A stretch of DNA of 64,000 nucleotides, from NCBI RefSeq assembly GCF_040549485.1, contig NZ_JBEPTK010000013.1, positions 62,001-126,000 of the forward strand, read 5' to 3'. The translations under genes were made by a program, and so were the position numbers. This DNA is from Constrictibacter sp. MBR-5. GTDB taxonomy: Bacteria; Pseudomonadota; Alphaproteobacteria; JAJUGE01. Of this stretch, positions 30,909 through 40,230 are shown one piece after another. The stretch's first letter is position 1; each line of letters opens with the position of its first letter. A model generated the notes under the pieces. The model was not told the DNA's origin. It worked only from the letters and a program-made list of their open reading frames with translations, and made no database searches.

Positions 30909-32009
30909 GTGAGCCCGGGCGACAGCCGCGCCCCGATCGAGCGGGTGGCGGCACGGGTGTTCGTGGTGCCGACCGATGCGCCCGAGTCCGACGGCACCCT
31001 CGCCTGGGACAGCACCACCATGGTGCTCGTCGAGGTTCATGCCGCCGGACGGGTCGGGATCGGCTACACCTATGCCGACGCGGCGGCGGCCGGGCTCGTC
31101 GAGGGCGTCCTCGCCGGAACGGTCCAGGGCATGGACGCCTTCGACATCAACGGCATCTGGCTGGCGATGCTCGGCCGCGTCCGCAATCTCGGCCAGGGCG
31201 GCCTCGCCGCCATGGCGGTCGCGGCTGTCGACACGGCACTGTGGGACCTGAAGGGCAGGATCCTCGGCGTCCCGGTCGCCGACCTGATCGGCCGGGCGCG
31301 CCGGGCCATCCCCGTCTACGGTTCGGGCGGTTTCACCTCATACGACGACGACCGCCTGACCCGGCAGCTCGGCGGCTGGGCGGAGAGCGGGCTGTTTGCG
31401 GTGAAGATGAAGGTGGGCCGCACGCCCGACGCGGACCCGCATAGGATGGCGGTGGCGCGCGCCGCCATTGGTGCCGATACCGCGCTCTTCGTCGACGCGA
31501 ACGGCGCCCTCTCGCGCAAGCGCGCGCTCGCCTTCGCCGAGACGGCGGCCGGGCAGGGCGTGACCTGGTTCGAGGAGCCGGTCTCCTCGAACGATCTGGA
31601 TGGGATGCGCCTGCTGCGCGACCGCGCGCCGGCGGGCATGGCGATCACCTCCGGCGAGTATGTGTTCACCCTCTCGGGCTTCCGCGACATGCTGGCCGCC
31701 GGCGCCGTCGACGTGCTGCAGGCCGACGCGACGCGCTGCTGCGGCATCACCGGCTTCCTCAAGGCCGCGGCGCTCGCGGAAGCGCACGAGGTTCCGCTGT
31801 CCTCGCACTGCGCGCCGTCGCTGCACCTGCACCCGTGCCTGTGCGCGCCCGCGGCGATCCACATGGAGTGGTTCCACGACCATGTGCGCATCGAGCAGAT
31901 GATGTTCGACGGTGCCCCGCGACCGGAACGGGGAACGGTCGGCAACAACCGCGAGCCCGGCCTCGGCCTGTCGCTGCGGGAGAGCGACGTCGCCGCCTTC
32001 GCCGCCTGA
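30909..32009 (+). CDS. Mandelate racemase/muconate lactonizing enzyme family protein
   Basis: 366 residues, enolase superfamily. GTG at 30909 was chosen for the GGGAGGCGG just upstream; the in-frame extension upstream overlaps the TPP gene and is not conserved. AMAVAAVDTALWDLKGR is the barrel-entry signature. VKMKVG (near residue 164) carries the KxK catalytic lysines. FVDANGA, WFEEP and TSGEY supply Asp/Glu metal ligands, and SSHCAPSLH holds the partner His. Members abstract the alpha-proton of a carboxylate (sugar acid dehydratases, racemases). Together with the TPP enzyme and the SDR after it, a sugar-acid route is plausible but unproven. Confidence 0.92.
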   Translation: MSPGDSRAPIERVAARVFVVPTDAPESDGTLAWDSTTMVLVEVHAAGRVGIGYTYADAAAAGLVEGVLAGTVQGMDAFDINGIWLAMLGRVRNLGQGGLAAMAVAAVDTALWDLKGRILGVPVADLIGRARRAIPVYGSGGFTSYDDDRLTRQLGGWAESGLFAVKMKVGRTPDADPHRMAVARAAIGADTALFVDANGALSRKRALAFAETAAGQGVTWFEEPVSSNDLDGMRLLRDRAPAGMAITSGEYVFTLSGFRDMLAAGAVDVLQADATRCCGITGFLKAAALAEAHEVPLSSHCAPSLHLHPCLCAPAAIHMEWFHDHVRIEQMMFDGAPRPERGTVGNNREPGLGLSLRESDVAAFAA

Positions 32010-32105
32010 CGCCCCACGCATCGACGCCTGTTCGGCCACGCGTATACGGCATCGCGTTGCCTGCTTATCCTGGCGGCAAGAAACCACCGGGAGAGGATCG
32101 AACCC

Positions 32106-32873
32106 ATGGGCAGGCTCAGCGGCAAGGTCGCCGTCGTCACGGGCGGGGCGTCGGGGATCGGCGAGGCGACGGTCCGGCGCTTCGTCGCCGAGGGCGCGCG
32201 CGTCGCCTTCGCCGACCGCGACGCCGAGCGCGGGCGCAGTGTCGCGGCGGAGATCGCCGCGGCCGGCGGCGACGTGCGCTTCACCGCGGCCGACGTCGGC
32301 GACGAGGCGGCCGCGCTGGCCTTCGTGGCGGAGGCCGAGGCGGCGTTCGGACGGCTCGACATCCTGGTCAACAATGCCGGCATCCGCCTCTACCAGACGG
32401 TGGTCGATGCCAGCGCCGAGAGCTGGGACACGCTGCTGAACGTCAACCTCAAGAGCTATGCCTACTGCGCCAAGGGCGCCATTCCCGCCATGCGCCGTGC
32501 CGGCGGCGGCAGCATCGTCAACGTGGCGTCTGTGCGCTCGGTCACCGCCGGCGGCAACACCATCCAGTACGACACCGCCAAAGCCGCCATCGCCGGCCTG
32601 ACGCGCGGGCTCGCCATCGACCATTCGCCGGAAGGCATCCGCGCCAACGCCGTCTGCCCGGGGCCGATCTTCACGCCCTTCCATGCGCGCCGCATCGCCG
32701 CGGCCGGCCGCAGCGTCGAGAGCTACAACGAGGACGCCGCCGGCCGCACCATGCTGCGCCGGCCGGGCACGGCGGACGAGGTCGCGTCCTGCATCCTCTT
32801 CCTCGCCTCCGACGACGCGTCCTACGTCACCGGCTCGCTGCTGTTCGTCGACGGCGGCATGACGGCGATGTAG
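32106..32873 (+). CDS. SDR family oxidoreductase
   Basis: 255 residues, classical SDR. TGGASGIGEATVRRF is the cofactor motif; FADRD follows beta-2, suggesting NAD(H) preference. NNAGIRLY is the NNAG motif. The catalytic Ser is near NVASVRSV and the YxxxK is in IQYDTAKAAIAGLTRG. The C-terminus SYVTGSLLFVDGGMTAM is typical. It oxidises or reduces a hydroxyl/keto group. It follows the enolase-superfamily gene on the same strand after about 96 bases, and converges on the aldo/keto reductase gene. Confidence 0.93.
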   Translation: MGRLSGKVAVVTGGASGIGEATVRRFVAEGARVAFADRDAERGRSVAAEIAAAGGDVRFTAADVGDEAAALAFVAEAEAAFGRLDILVNNAGIRLYQTVVDASAESWDTLLNVNLKSYAYCAKGAIPAMRRAGGGSIVNVASVRSVTAGGNTIQYDTAKAAIAGLTRGLAIDHSPEGIRANAVCPGPIFTPFHARRIAAAGRSVESYNEDAAGRTMLRRPGTADEVASCILFLASDDASYVTGSLLFVDGGMTAM

Positions 32874-32879
32874 CCGGGC

Positions 32880-33908
32880 TCAGGACGTGCCGAGGCTGAG
32901 CAGGTTCTCGACCGGACGGTACAGCTCCTCAAGGTAGCGGACGTCGTCCGCCTCCAGGGTGATCTCCGTCGCCGCGACCAGCTGTTCGAGCTGGCTGATC
33001 TTCGACACACCGACCACCGGCGCCGTCACCTCCGGCTTGTTCAGCAGCCAGGCCACGGCGACCTGGGCCGGCGTATGGCCCAGCTTCTCCGCCACCTCGA
33101 CGACGCGCGCCGCGATCCTGAAGTCCATCTCGCCGCGATAGAGGCCTTCGGTCCGCTTGCGATCCGCGCCCTGCGACCGCGCCGTGCTGCCGCCCTCGAA
33201 GCCGCCCTTGTAGGCGCCGGTCAGTATGCCGCGCGCCAGGGGCGACCAGGGCGTAAGCCCCACGCCCGTCGCGACGCAGTAGGGGTTCATCTCCCGCTCT
33301 TCCTCGCGGTAGATGAGATTGTAGTGGTTCTGCATCGAGACGAACTTCGTCCAGCCGTGCCGTTCGGCCGTCATCTGCAGCTCGGTGAACTGCCAGGCGA
33401 ACATCGACGACGCGCCCAGATAGAGCGCCTTGCCCGCCTTCACCACGTCGTGCAGCGCCTCCATCGTCTCCTCGATGGGCGCGTGCGGCAGGCCGGGGCG
33501 GCCGTGCGGATGGCGGTGGATGATCAGCTGGTCGACATAGTCGTGCCCCAACCGCTTCAGGCTGGCGTCGACGCCCACCATGATGTGCTTGCGCGACAGC
33601 CCGCCCTGGTTCGGGTGCGGGCCCATGGCGCCGGATACCTTCGTCGTCAGCACATACTGGTCGCGCGGCACCAGTTCGCGCAGCAGCTGCCCGACCACCT
33701 GCTCGCAGGCACCCAGGCCATAGACGTCGGCGCAGTCGAAATAGAAGAGGCCGTGGTCGAGTGCGGCCTTGAAGATCGGCCGCGCCTCGTCGATCGGCAG
33801 GGTCCAGTCGCCCTGGTGCCCGCGCCCGGGCTCGCCGAAATTCATCGTCCCCAGGCACAGCCGCGAAACGCTGAGCCCGCTCTTCCCCAACTGCCGTGTC
33901 GCCAGCAT
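32880..33908 (-). CDS. Aldo/keto reductase
   Basis: 342 residues. LGKSGLSVSRLCLGTMNFGE is the N-terminal motif; FYFDCADVYGLGACEQVVGQ holds the catalytic Asp and Tyr, with the catalytic Lys in LTTKVSG and His in QLIIHRHPHG. Members reduce aldehydes and ketones with NADPH. ATG at 33908 has GGGAGACGGG upstream and begins with MLATRQLG, as in relatives. It converges on an SDR gene, with six bases between the two stop codons, and lies downstream of another SDR gene on the same strand. Confidence 0.93.
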   Translation of the reverse strand: MLATRQLGKSGLSVSRLCLGTMNFGEPGRGHQGDWTLPIDEARPIFKAALDHGLFYFDCADVYGLGACEQVVGQLLRELVPRDQYVLTTKVSGAMGPHPNQGGLSRKHIMVGVDASLKRLGHDYVDQLIIHRHPHGRPGLPHAPIEETMEALHDVVKAGKALYLGASSMFAWQFTELQMTAERHGWTKFVSMQNHYNLIYREEEREMNPYCVATGVGLTPWSPLARGILTGAYKGGFEGGSTARSQGADRKRTEGLYRGEMDFRIAARVVEVAEKLGHTPAQVAVAWLLNKPEVTAPVVGVSKISQLEQLVAATEITLEADDVRYLEELYRPVENLLSLGTS

Positions 33909-33998
33909 CGCCCGTCTCCCGCTTGGCCATCCCCGTGTGTCGCCGCCGAGCCTAGGCCGCGGGCGCCGCCGGCTCAATGCCGCCCGCGGCGTGCGCGG

Positions 33999-34766
33999 TC
34001 AGTTGCGCCCGGCCGAGACGCCGCCGTCGACCATGTAGACGCCGCCGGTGCAGAAGGAGCTGTCGTCCGACGACAGGAACAGCATCAGGCGCGCCACCTC
34101 CTCCGGCTGGCCGTAGCGGCGCAGCGGCGTGTTGTCGGCCATCGGCTTCGTGTTGCCGCGCTGCGGGTTCACGGCATCCTCCAGGCGCTCGATCATCGGC
34201 GTCTCGATCGGCGACGGGTTCACCGTGTTGACGCGGATATTCAGCGCGGCCCCCTCCATCGCGCCGGAGCGCATCAGGCCGATCACGGCGTGCTTGCTGG
34301 CGATGTAGGGCGACAGGCCCGGCACGGCGCGGATGCCGGCGGTCGACGAGGTCATGACGATCGACCCGCCGCCGCGCTTCTTCATCTCCGGCATGACGTA
34401 TTTCAGCCCCAGCCAGACGCCGCGCACGTTGATCGCGATGACGCGGTCGAAATCCGCCTCGGTCTGGTCCTTGATGCGCGCGACCTTGCCCTCGATCCCC
34501 GCGTTGAGCAGCGCGATGTCGACGCCGCCGAAGCGCTCGGACGTGGCCGCGATGAAGCCCTTCACCTGGTCCGCGTCGGCGACGTCGGCCACCGCGTAAG
34601 CAGTCCTCTCCTCGCCGAGCGCACGCGTCAGCGCCTCGAGCTTCGCCTCGTCCAGGTCGACCAGCATCAGCCGCGCGCCCTCCGTGGCGAACAGCTTGGC
34701 CGCCGCCGTACCGATGCCGCCCGCCGCACCCGTGATGATCGCGACCTTGCCTTCCAGCTTGCCCAT
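33999..34766 (-). CDS. SDR family oxidoreductase
   Basis: 255 residues, classical SDR with TGAAGGIGTAAAKLF for the cofactor, LLNAGIEGKV in place of the NNAG motif, catalytic Ser in VMTSSTAG, and Tyr-Lys in SPYIASKHAVIGLMRS. MLVDLDEAK after beta-2 suggests NAD(H). The C-terminal FCTGGVYMVDGGVSAGRN is standard. It is divergent from the aminotransferase-hyuAB operon by about 240 bases, and lies upstream of the aldo/keto reductase on the same strand. Confidence 0.93.
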   Translation of the reverse strand: MGKLEGKVAIITGAAGGIGTAAAKLFATEGARLMLVDLDEAKLEALTRALGEERTAYAVADVADADQVKGFIAATSERFGGVDIALLNAGIEGKVARIKDQTEADFDRVIAINVRGVWLGLKYVMPEMKKRGGGSIVMTSSTAGIRAVPGLSPYIASKHAVIGLMRSGAMEGAALNIRVNTVNPSPIETPMIERLEDAVNPQRGNTKPMADNTPLRRYGQPEEVARLMLFLSSDDSSFCTGGVYMVDGGVSAGRN

Positions 34767-35008
34767 GGCGTTTCCGATCCCGTTGCTGTCGTTGTTCCCG
34801 CGCCCGCGGGTCGCGCCATGCTAGCAGCCGGCGCCGCGGCGCGCGCCATGCCGGCGAACGCCCCGCCCGCCTTCTCGGTTGGCGAAGGCCGCTTCGCCAA
34901 CCGGCCATTCCGGCACGCCCGGTCCGGCGCTAGGCTCGCGGTTCCGTGTCCGAGGCCCGCCGGATCGCCCGCGAGGCCCCGTGGACAGCCGGCGACGCGA
35001 GGCGTGCG

Positions 35009-36370
35009 ATGAACGTGATCAGGCCCAACTCCCTGCAGGCGCGCGACATCGCGGTCGCCATCCACCCGCAGACCAACCTCGCCAAGCACGAGCAGGACGG
35101 GCCGACGGTCATCGTCCGCGGCGACGGCATCCGCATCTACGACGACAGCGGCAAGGAATTCATCGAGGGCGCCGCCGGCCTCTGGTGCGCGGCCCTCGGC
35201 TTCGCCAGCGACCGGCTGGCCGACGTGGCAGCCCGGCAGATGCGCACGCTCGGCTACTATCACAGCTATCGCAGCACGGCCCATCCGGCCGGCATCGAAC
35301 TGGCCGAGAAGCTGATCGAGCTGGCGCCGGTGCCGATGTCCAAGGTGCTGCTGCAGTGCTCCGGGTCGGAGGCCAACGACACCGCGATCAAGCTCTGCTG
35401 GTACTATCAGGCGGCGATGGGCCGGCCGGAGAAGAACAAGATCATCGGCCGCATGGGCGGCTATCACGGCACGACGGTCGCGGCCGGCAGCCTGTCGGGC
35501 AAGCCCGACATGCATGTCGACTTCAACCTGCCGCTGCCGCAGTTCAAGCACACGCTCAACCCGCACTACTACCGCTTCCACGAGGACGGCGAGACCGAGG
35601 AGGAATTCTCGACGCGCATGGCCGATGCGCTGGAGGCGATGATCCTGGAGGAGGGGCCGGACACGGTCGCCGCCTTCTTCGCCGAGCCGGTGATGGGGGC
35701 GGGCGGGGTGATCGTGCCGCCGGCGACCTATTTCGAGAAGATCCAGGCCGTCCTGAAGAAGTACGACGTGCTGTTCATCGCCGACGAGGTGATCTGCGGC
35801 TTCGGGCGCACCGGCAACTGGTGGGGCTCGCAGACCTTCGACCTGAAGCCGGACATCGTGACCTGCGCCAAGGCGCTGTCGGCGGCCTTCATGCCGGTCT
35901 CGGCACTGCTGATCAACGAAAAGGTCTACCAGGCGATGGTCGCGCAGAGCCGCAAACTCGGCAGCTTCGTGCACGGCTACACCTATACCGGCCATCCGGT
36001 CGCCGCCGCCGTTGCCCTCGAAACGCTCAAGATCTACGAGGAGATGGACCTCGTCGGCCATTCCCGCCGCGTCGGCGCCTATTTCCAGGACAGGCTGGCG
36101 GCGTTCGCCGACCGGCCGCTGGTCGGCGACGTGCGCGGCGTCGGCCTGATCGCCGGCCTCGACCTCGTGACCGACAAGGCCGCCCGCACCCCCATCCCCA
36201 GCATGGAACCCGTCGAGCGCCACGTCCGCGAGGCCGGCCTCGTGCTGCGGCTGATCGGCAACCGCATCACCTTCTCCCCGCCGGTCATCATCGACGAGTC
36301 CGGCGTCGACGAAATGCTGGCCCGGCTGGACAAGGCGCTGACGGGGGTCGAGAAGGAACTGGCGCTTTAG
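35009..36370 (+). CDS. Class III aminotransferase (aspartate aminotransferase family)
   Basis: 453 residues. PLP enzyme of the omega-aminotransferase class: CSGSEANDTAIKL binds the PLP phosphate, GGYHGTTVAAGSLSG follows, FIADEVICGFGRTG carries the ring-binding Asp, and TCAKALSAAFMPVSA holds the Schiff-base Lys. ATG at 35009 has CGAGGCG upstream; a GTG at 34946 would add 21 residues with no good ribosome site. Members transfer amino groups from beta-alanine, GABA, diamines or similar amines to pyruvate. It opens the aminotransferase-hyuA-hyuB-LysR run (36 bases before hyuA), suggesting it deaminates the product of ring opening. Confidence 0.92.
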   Translation: MNVIRPNSLQARDIAVAIHPQTNLAKHEQDGPTVIVRGDGIRIYDDSGKEFIEGAAGLWCAALGFASDRLADVAARQMRTLGYYHSYRSTAHPAGIELAEKLIELAPVPMSKVLLQCSGSEANDTAIKLCWYYQAAMGRPEKNKIIGRMGGYHGTTVAAGSLSGKPDMHVDFNLPLPQFKHTLNPHYYRFHEDGETEEEFSTRMADALEAMILEEGPDTVAAFFAEPVMGAGGVIVPPATYFEKIQAVLKKYDVLFIADEVICGFGRTGNWWGSQTFDLKPDIVTCAKALSAAFMPVSALLINEKVYQAMVAQSRKLGSFVHGYTYTGHPVAAAVALETLKIYEEMDLVGHSRRVGAYFQDRLAAFADRPLVGDVRGVGLIAGLDLVTDKAARTPIPSMEPVERHVREAGLVLRLIGNRITFSPPVIIDESGVDEMLARLDKALTGVEKELAL

Positions 36371-36406
36371 GCCGAGGCGAAGCGGGCGGCAGGGAGAGGG
36401 CACGGC

Positions 36407-38509
36407 ATGCTGCAGCTCGCATTCGATATCGGGGGAACCTTCACCGACATCGTCCTGCTCGACACCGAGACCGGGGCGCTCGACGTCTGGAAGGTGCCGA
36501 CGACCCCCGATGCGCCGGATCGGGCGGTGGCCCGGGCGCTCGCCGAGCGCATCGGGGAGGGCGCCTTCGCGCCCGCCGACGTGTCCGCGGCGATCCACGC
36601 GACCACGGTGGCGACCAACGCCATCCTGGAGCGCAAGGGCAGCCGCACCGCGCTGATCACCACCAAGGGCTTCCGCGACGTCCTGCTGATCGGCCGGCAG
36701 AAGCGCTACGACACCTACACGCTGCACATCGTGAAGCCCGAGCCCCTGGTGCAGCGGGCGGACATCTTCGAGGTCGACGAGCGGATGGCGTTCGACGGCA
36801 GCGTCGTGTCGCCGCTCGACGAGGCGGACCTGCACGAGACGATCGCCGCCGTGCGCGGCGGCGGCTACGAGTCGGTCGCCGTGGCGCTGCTGCACGCCTA
36901 TGCCAATCCCGATCACGAGCAGCGCGTCGGCGCGCTGCTGGCCGAGGCCCTGCCGGGGACGGCGATCAGCCTCTCCTCCGTCATCTCGCCGAAATACCGC
37001 GAGTACGAGCGCACCAGCACGACCGTCGCCAACGCCTATGTGAAGCCGCTGGTCCACCGCTATCTGGGCGCCCTCGACGGCGCGCTGCGCGACCTCGGCA
37101 TCGGCAGCGGCTCGGGGGGCGGACTGTCGATCATGCAGTCGAACGGCGGCCTCGTCTCGCCCGACCTCGCCCGCGAATACGCCGTGCGCATCGTCGAATC
37201 CGGGCCGGCGGCCGGCGTGCTGATGTGCGCCGAGGTCGGCCGCGACGAGGGCTTCGCAGACGTGCTGACCTTCGACATGGGCGGCACCACGGCCAAGCTC
37301 GGCGCCATCGACGCCGGGCAGGCGGCGATCACGCCGACCTTCGAGGTCGACACCGTCAACTACACCCGCGGCAGCGGCCTGCCGCTCAACATCACGGCGA
37401 TCGAACTGCTGGAGATCGGCGCCGGCGGCGGCAGCCTGGCGCGCGCCGACAACGGCCTCATCGCGATCGGCCCGCAGAGTGCCGGTGCCGTGCCGGGGCC
37501 CGCCTGTTACGGCCGCGGCGGCACGCAGCCGACCATCACCGACGCGAATTTGGTGCTGGGCTATCTCGATCCCGACTATTTCAACGGCGGCGCCATGCGC
37601 CTCGACGTGGCGGCGGCGGAAAAGGCGGTGGCCGAGGCCATCGGCGCGCCGCTCGGCCTGTCCACCGACGAGGCCGCCTGGGGCATCCACTCCGTCGCCA
37701 ACGCGAACATGGAGCGCGCCATGCGCATCGTGTCGCTGGAGCGCGGGCGTGACCCGCGCAAATACGCCCTGGTCGCCTTCGGCGGCGCCGGCCCGCTGCA
37801 CGCCTGCCGGCTGGCGCGGGCGCTGCACATCCCGCGCGTGATCGTGCCGCGCGCGGCCGGGGTGGGCTCCGCCCTCGGCCTGCTGGTCGCCGACCACAAG
37901 ATCGACGCCGCCGTCACCCGCATCATGCCGCTCGACCCGGCCGCGGCACCCGCGGCGGCCGCGATCTTCGCCGACCTGGAGGGCCGAGCCATCGGCCAGG
38001 CGGGTTCGCTGCGCGGCGCCGGGCGGCCGGCGCTGAGCCGCAGCGCCTGGATGCGCCATGTCGGCCAGGGCTACGAGATCCGCGTCGACCTGCCGATGGG
38101 ACCCGTCGACGCCGCCTATGTCGGCGCGATGCAGGAGGCCTTCCTCGCCGCCTACCAGCGCGAGTACGGCTATACCGACCGCGACGCCGCGATCGAGGTG
38201 ACCGACTGGTACGTCGTGGCGACCGTCGCGGGTTCACGGCGCAGCCTGCGGCCCGCGATGGAGACGGCTGGAGCCGCGGCGGCCGGCACCGCGGACGCGG
38301 CCGTCCGCGAACGCGCCGCCTGGTTCCCCGAACTGGGCGGCAAGGTCTCCTGCCGCGTGGTCGATCGGTATGCGATGCGCCCGGGCATCGCCGTCAGCGG
38401 CCCGGCGCTGATCGAGGAGCGCGAAGCGACGACCGTGGTGCTGCCGGGCGACGTCGCCACGGTCGGCGACGCCGGCCACCTCGTCATCGAGATCCGGAGG
38501 CCGCAATGA
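36407..38509 (+). CDS. Hydantoinase A/oxoprolinase family protein
   Basis: 700 residues. Nucleotide loops FDIGGTFTDIVLLD and FDMGGTTAKLGAID are intact. LERGRDPRKYALVAFGGAGP and PRAAGVGSALGLLVAD are the conserved C-terminal motifs. It is the second HyuA of the window and differs clearly from that at 10210-12288, so it probably serves another substrate. It overlaps hyuB by four bases (ATGA), typical of subunits of one complex. An aminotransferase precedes it and a LysR regulator follows. Confidence 0.93.
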   Translation: MLQLAFDIGGTFTDIVLLDTETGALDVWKVPTTPDAPDRAVARALAERIGEGAFAPADVSAAIHATTVATNAILERKGSRTALITTKGFRDVLLIGRQKRYDTYTLHIVKPEPLVQRADIFEVDERMAFDGSVVSPLDEADLHETIAAVRGGGYESVAVALLHAYANPDHEQRVGALLAEALPGTAISLSSVISPKYREYERTSTTVANAYVKPLVHRYLGALDGALRDLGIGSGSGGGLSIMQSNGGLVSPDLAREYAVRIVESGPAAGVLMCAEVGRDEGFADVLTFDMGGTTAKLGAIDAGQAAITPTFEVDTVNYTRGSGLPLNITAIELLEIGAGGGSLARADNGLIAIGPQSAGAVPGPACYGRGGTQPTITDANLVLGYLDPDYFNGGAMRLDVAAAEKAVAEAIGAPLGLSTDEAAWGIHSVANANMERAMRIVSLERGRDPRKYALVAFGGAGPLHACRLARALHIPRVIVPRAAGVGSALGLLVADHKIDAAVTRIMPLDPAAAPAAAAIFADLEGRAIGQAGSLRGAGRPALSRSAWMRHVGQGYEIRVDLPMGPVDAAYVGAMQEAFLAAYQREYGYTDRDAAIEVTDWYVVATVAGSRRSLRPAMETAGAAAAGTADAAVRERAAWFPELGGKVSCRVVDRYAMRPGIAVSGPALIEEREATTVVLPGDVATVGDAGHLVIEIRRPQ

Positions 38510-40206
38510 CCGCCGAGGCCGCACCGCGCCCCGCGCCCAATCAGCCAGTCGACCCGATCACCCTGACCGTCCTCTGGAAGACGCTGATCTCCGTCGCCGA
38601 GGAGATGGGCACGGCGCTCCGCCGCACCGCCTTCTCGGAAGCCGTGCGCGAGGGCGACGACTTTTCCGCCGCCGTCTTCGACCGGTTCGGCCGGATGATC
38701 GCCCAGGGCAACTTCACGCCCGGCCATCTCGGCTCGATGCCGTTCACCGTGCAGAACATGCTGAACTACATCCCGGTGGAGACGCTGGAGCCGGGCGACG
38801 TCGTCGTCACCAACGACGCGGCCCTCGGCTCGGGGCACTTCCCCGACTTCTTCTTCATGCAGCCGGTGTTCGACGACGACCGCGCGCTGATCGGCTATGT
38901 CGTCAACACGGCGCACCACATCGATGTGGGCGGCGTCGTGCCGGGGTCGCAGGGCGTGCAGGGAACGAAGGACGCCTTCGCCGAGGGCATCCGCATCCTG
39001 CCGGTGAAGCTGATCCGCGCCGGCCGGTGGGACGAGGACCTGCTGCGCGTGATCATGGGCAACGTCCGCCTGCCGGAGAAGCTGCGCGGCGACCTGCGCG
39101 CCCAGGCGAACGCCAACACCGTCGGCGTCTCCCGCCTGCGCGCCCTGTTCGCCGAGCACGGCCGCCAGACGATGGACGACGTGACCGACGCCATCCTCGA
39201 CCATTCCGAGGCGCGGGCGCGCGAACTGCTGCGGCGGATCCCCGACGGCACCTACAGCTTCGAGGACCGGTTCGACGACTACGGCCCGGGCACCGGACCG
39301 ATCCATGTCCGGGTCGACCTGACCTTCACCGACGGCCGCATGCTGGTCGACTATTCGCGCAGCAGCGACCAGGTGCCGGCGGGCCTGAACTGCTACCTGA
39401 ACTATTCGCGCGCCTATGCCCTGTTCGGCATGCGCATCTTCGCCGGGATCGACGTGCCGCAGAATTCCGGCGTGATGCGGGTGATCGAGGTGACGGCGCG
39501 GCCGGGCAGCTTCTTCAACGCTCAGTATCCCGCCGCCGGCGGTGGGCGCGCCGGCTGCCAGGTGCGCATCTTCGACACCATCAACGGCGCCATGGCGCAG
39601 GTGCTGCCGGAGCGCGCCATGGGCGCCTTCTCGCACTGGAGCAATCCGAACTTCGGCGGCGTCGATCCGCGCACCGGCAAGCGCTGGATCATGTACGACC
39701 TGATCATCGGCGGCTATGGCGGTCGCGTCGACACCGACGGGCCGGAGGCCTTCTGTCCGGTCTTCAACTGCGCCAACATCCCGGTCGAGGTGCACGAGAC
39801 GATCAATCCGATGCGGGTCCGGCAGTTCGGCCTGATCCCCGACACCGGCGGCGCCGGCCGCTTCCGCGGCGGCTGCGGCATGCGCAAGGACATCGAGGTG
39901 CTGCTCGACGACACGACGCTCACCCTGCTCGGCGACCGGCACGACACGCCGCCCTGGGGCCTGTTCGGCGGTGGCCCCGGCGCCACGGCGCAGACCCTGC
40001 TGATCCGCGACGGCGAGACGGTGGCGCTCGGCTCGAAGGAGGTGTGCACGCTGCGCGCCGGCGACGTGCTGAGCTTCCGCCTGTCGGGGGCCGGCGGCTA
40101 TGGCGACGTGGCCGAGCGCGACCCCGAGAAGGTGCGCGAGGACGTGCGCCAGGGCTATGTCACGCCCGAGGCCGCCGTGGCAGTCTACGGGCTCAAGGAT
40201 ATGTGA
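38506..40206 (+). CDS. Hydantoinase B/oxoprolinase family protein
   Basis: 566 residues, full-length HyuB subunit. Family motifs include FSEAVREGDDFSAAVFDRFG, GDVVVTNDAALGSGHFPD, TAHHIDVGGVVPGSQG and a C-terminal RLSGAGGYGDVAERD. The start ATG lies inside the hyuA stop. The two subunits should form an ATP-dependent cyclic amidohydrolase. Because an aminotransferase gene is in the same operon, the ring-opened product may be an amino acid or amine that is then deaminated. The LysR gene begins 24 bases after the stop. Confidence 0.93.
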   Translation: MTAEAAPRPAPNQPVDPITLTVLWKTLISVAEEMGTALRRTAFSEAVREGDDFSAAVFDRFGRMIAQGNFTPGHLGSMPFTVQNMLNYIPVETLEPGDVVVTNDAALGSGHFPDFFFMQPVFDDDRALIGYVVNTAHHIDVGGVVPGSQGVQGTKDAFAEGIRILPVKLIRAGRWDEDLLRVIMGNVRLPEKLRGDLRAQANANTVGVSRLRALFAEHGRQTMDDVTDAILDHSEARARELLRRIPDGTYSFEDRFDDYGPGTGPIHVRVDLTFTDGRMLVDYSRSSDQVPAGLNCYLNYSRAYALFGMRIFAGIDVPQNSGVMRVIEVTARPGSFFNAQYPAAGGGRAGCQVRIFDTINGAMAQVLPERAMGAFSHWSNPNFGGVDPRTGKRWIMYDLIIGGYGGRVDTDGPEAFCPVFNCANIPVEVHETINPMRVRQFGLIPDTGGAGRFRGGCGMRKDIEVLLDDTTLTLLGDRHDTPPWGLFGGGPGATAQTLLIRDGETVALGSKEVCTLRAGDVLSFRLSGAGGYGDVAERDPEKVREDVRQGYVTPEAAVAVYGLKDM

Positions 40207-40230
40207 GCCGCGCCACGGGAGTCCGACGGC

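Noticed and set aside
27920-31021. 1033-codon minus-strand open frame
   Set aside because: Most of it is the mirror of the TPP enzyme gene; the composition is typical of GC-rich antisense sequence.
34667-38059. 1130-codon minus-strand open frame
   Set aside because: It is antisense to the aminotransferase and hyuA genes, with repetitive low-complexity composition and no recognisable motif.
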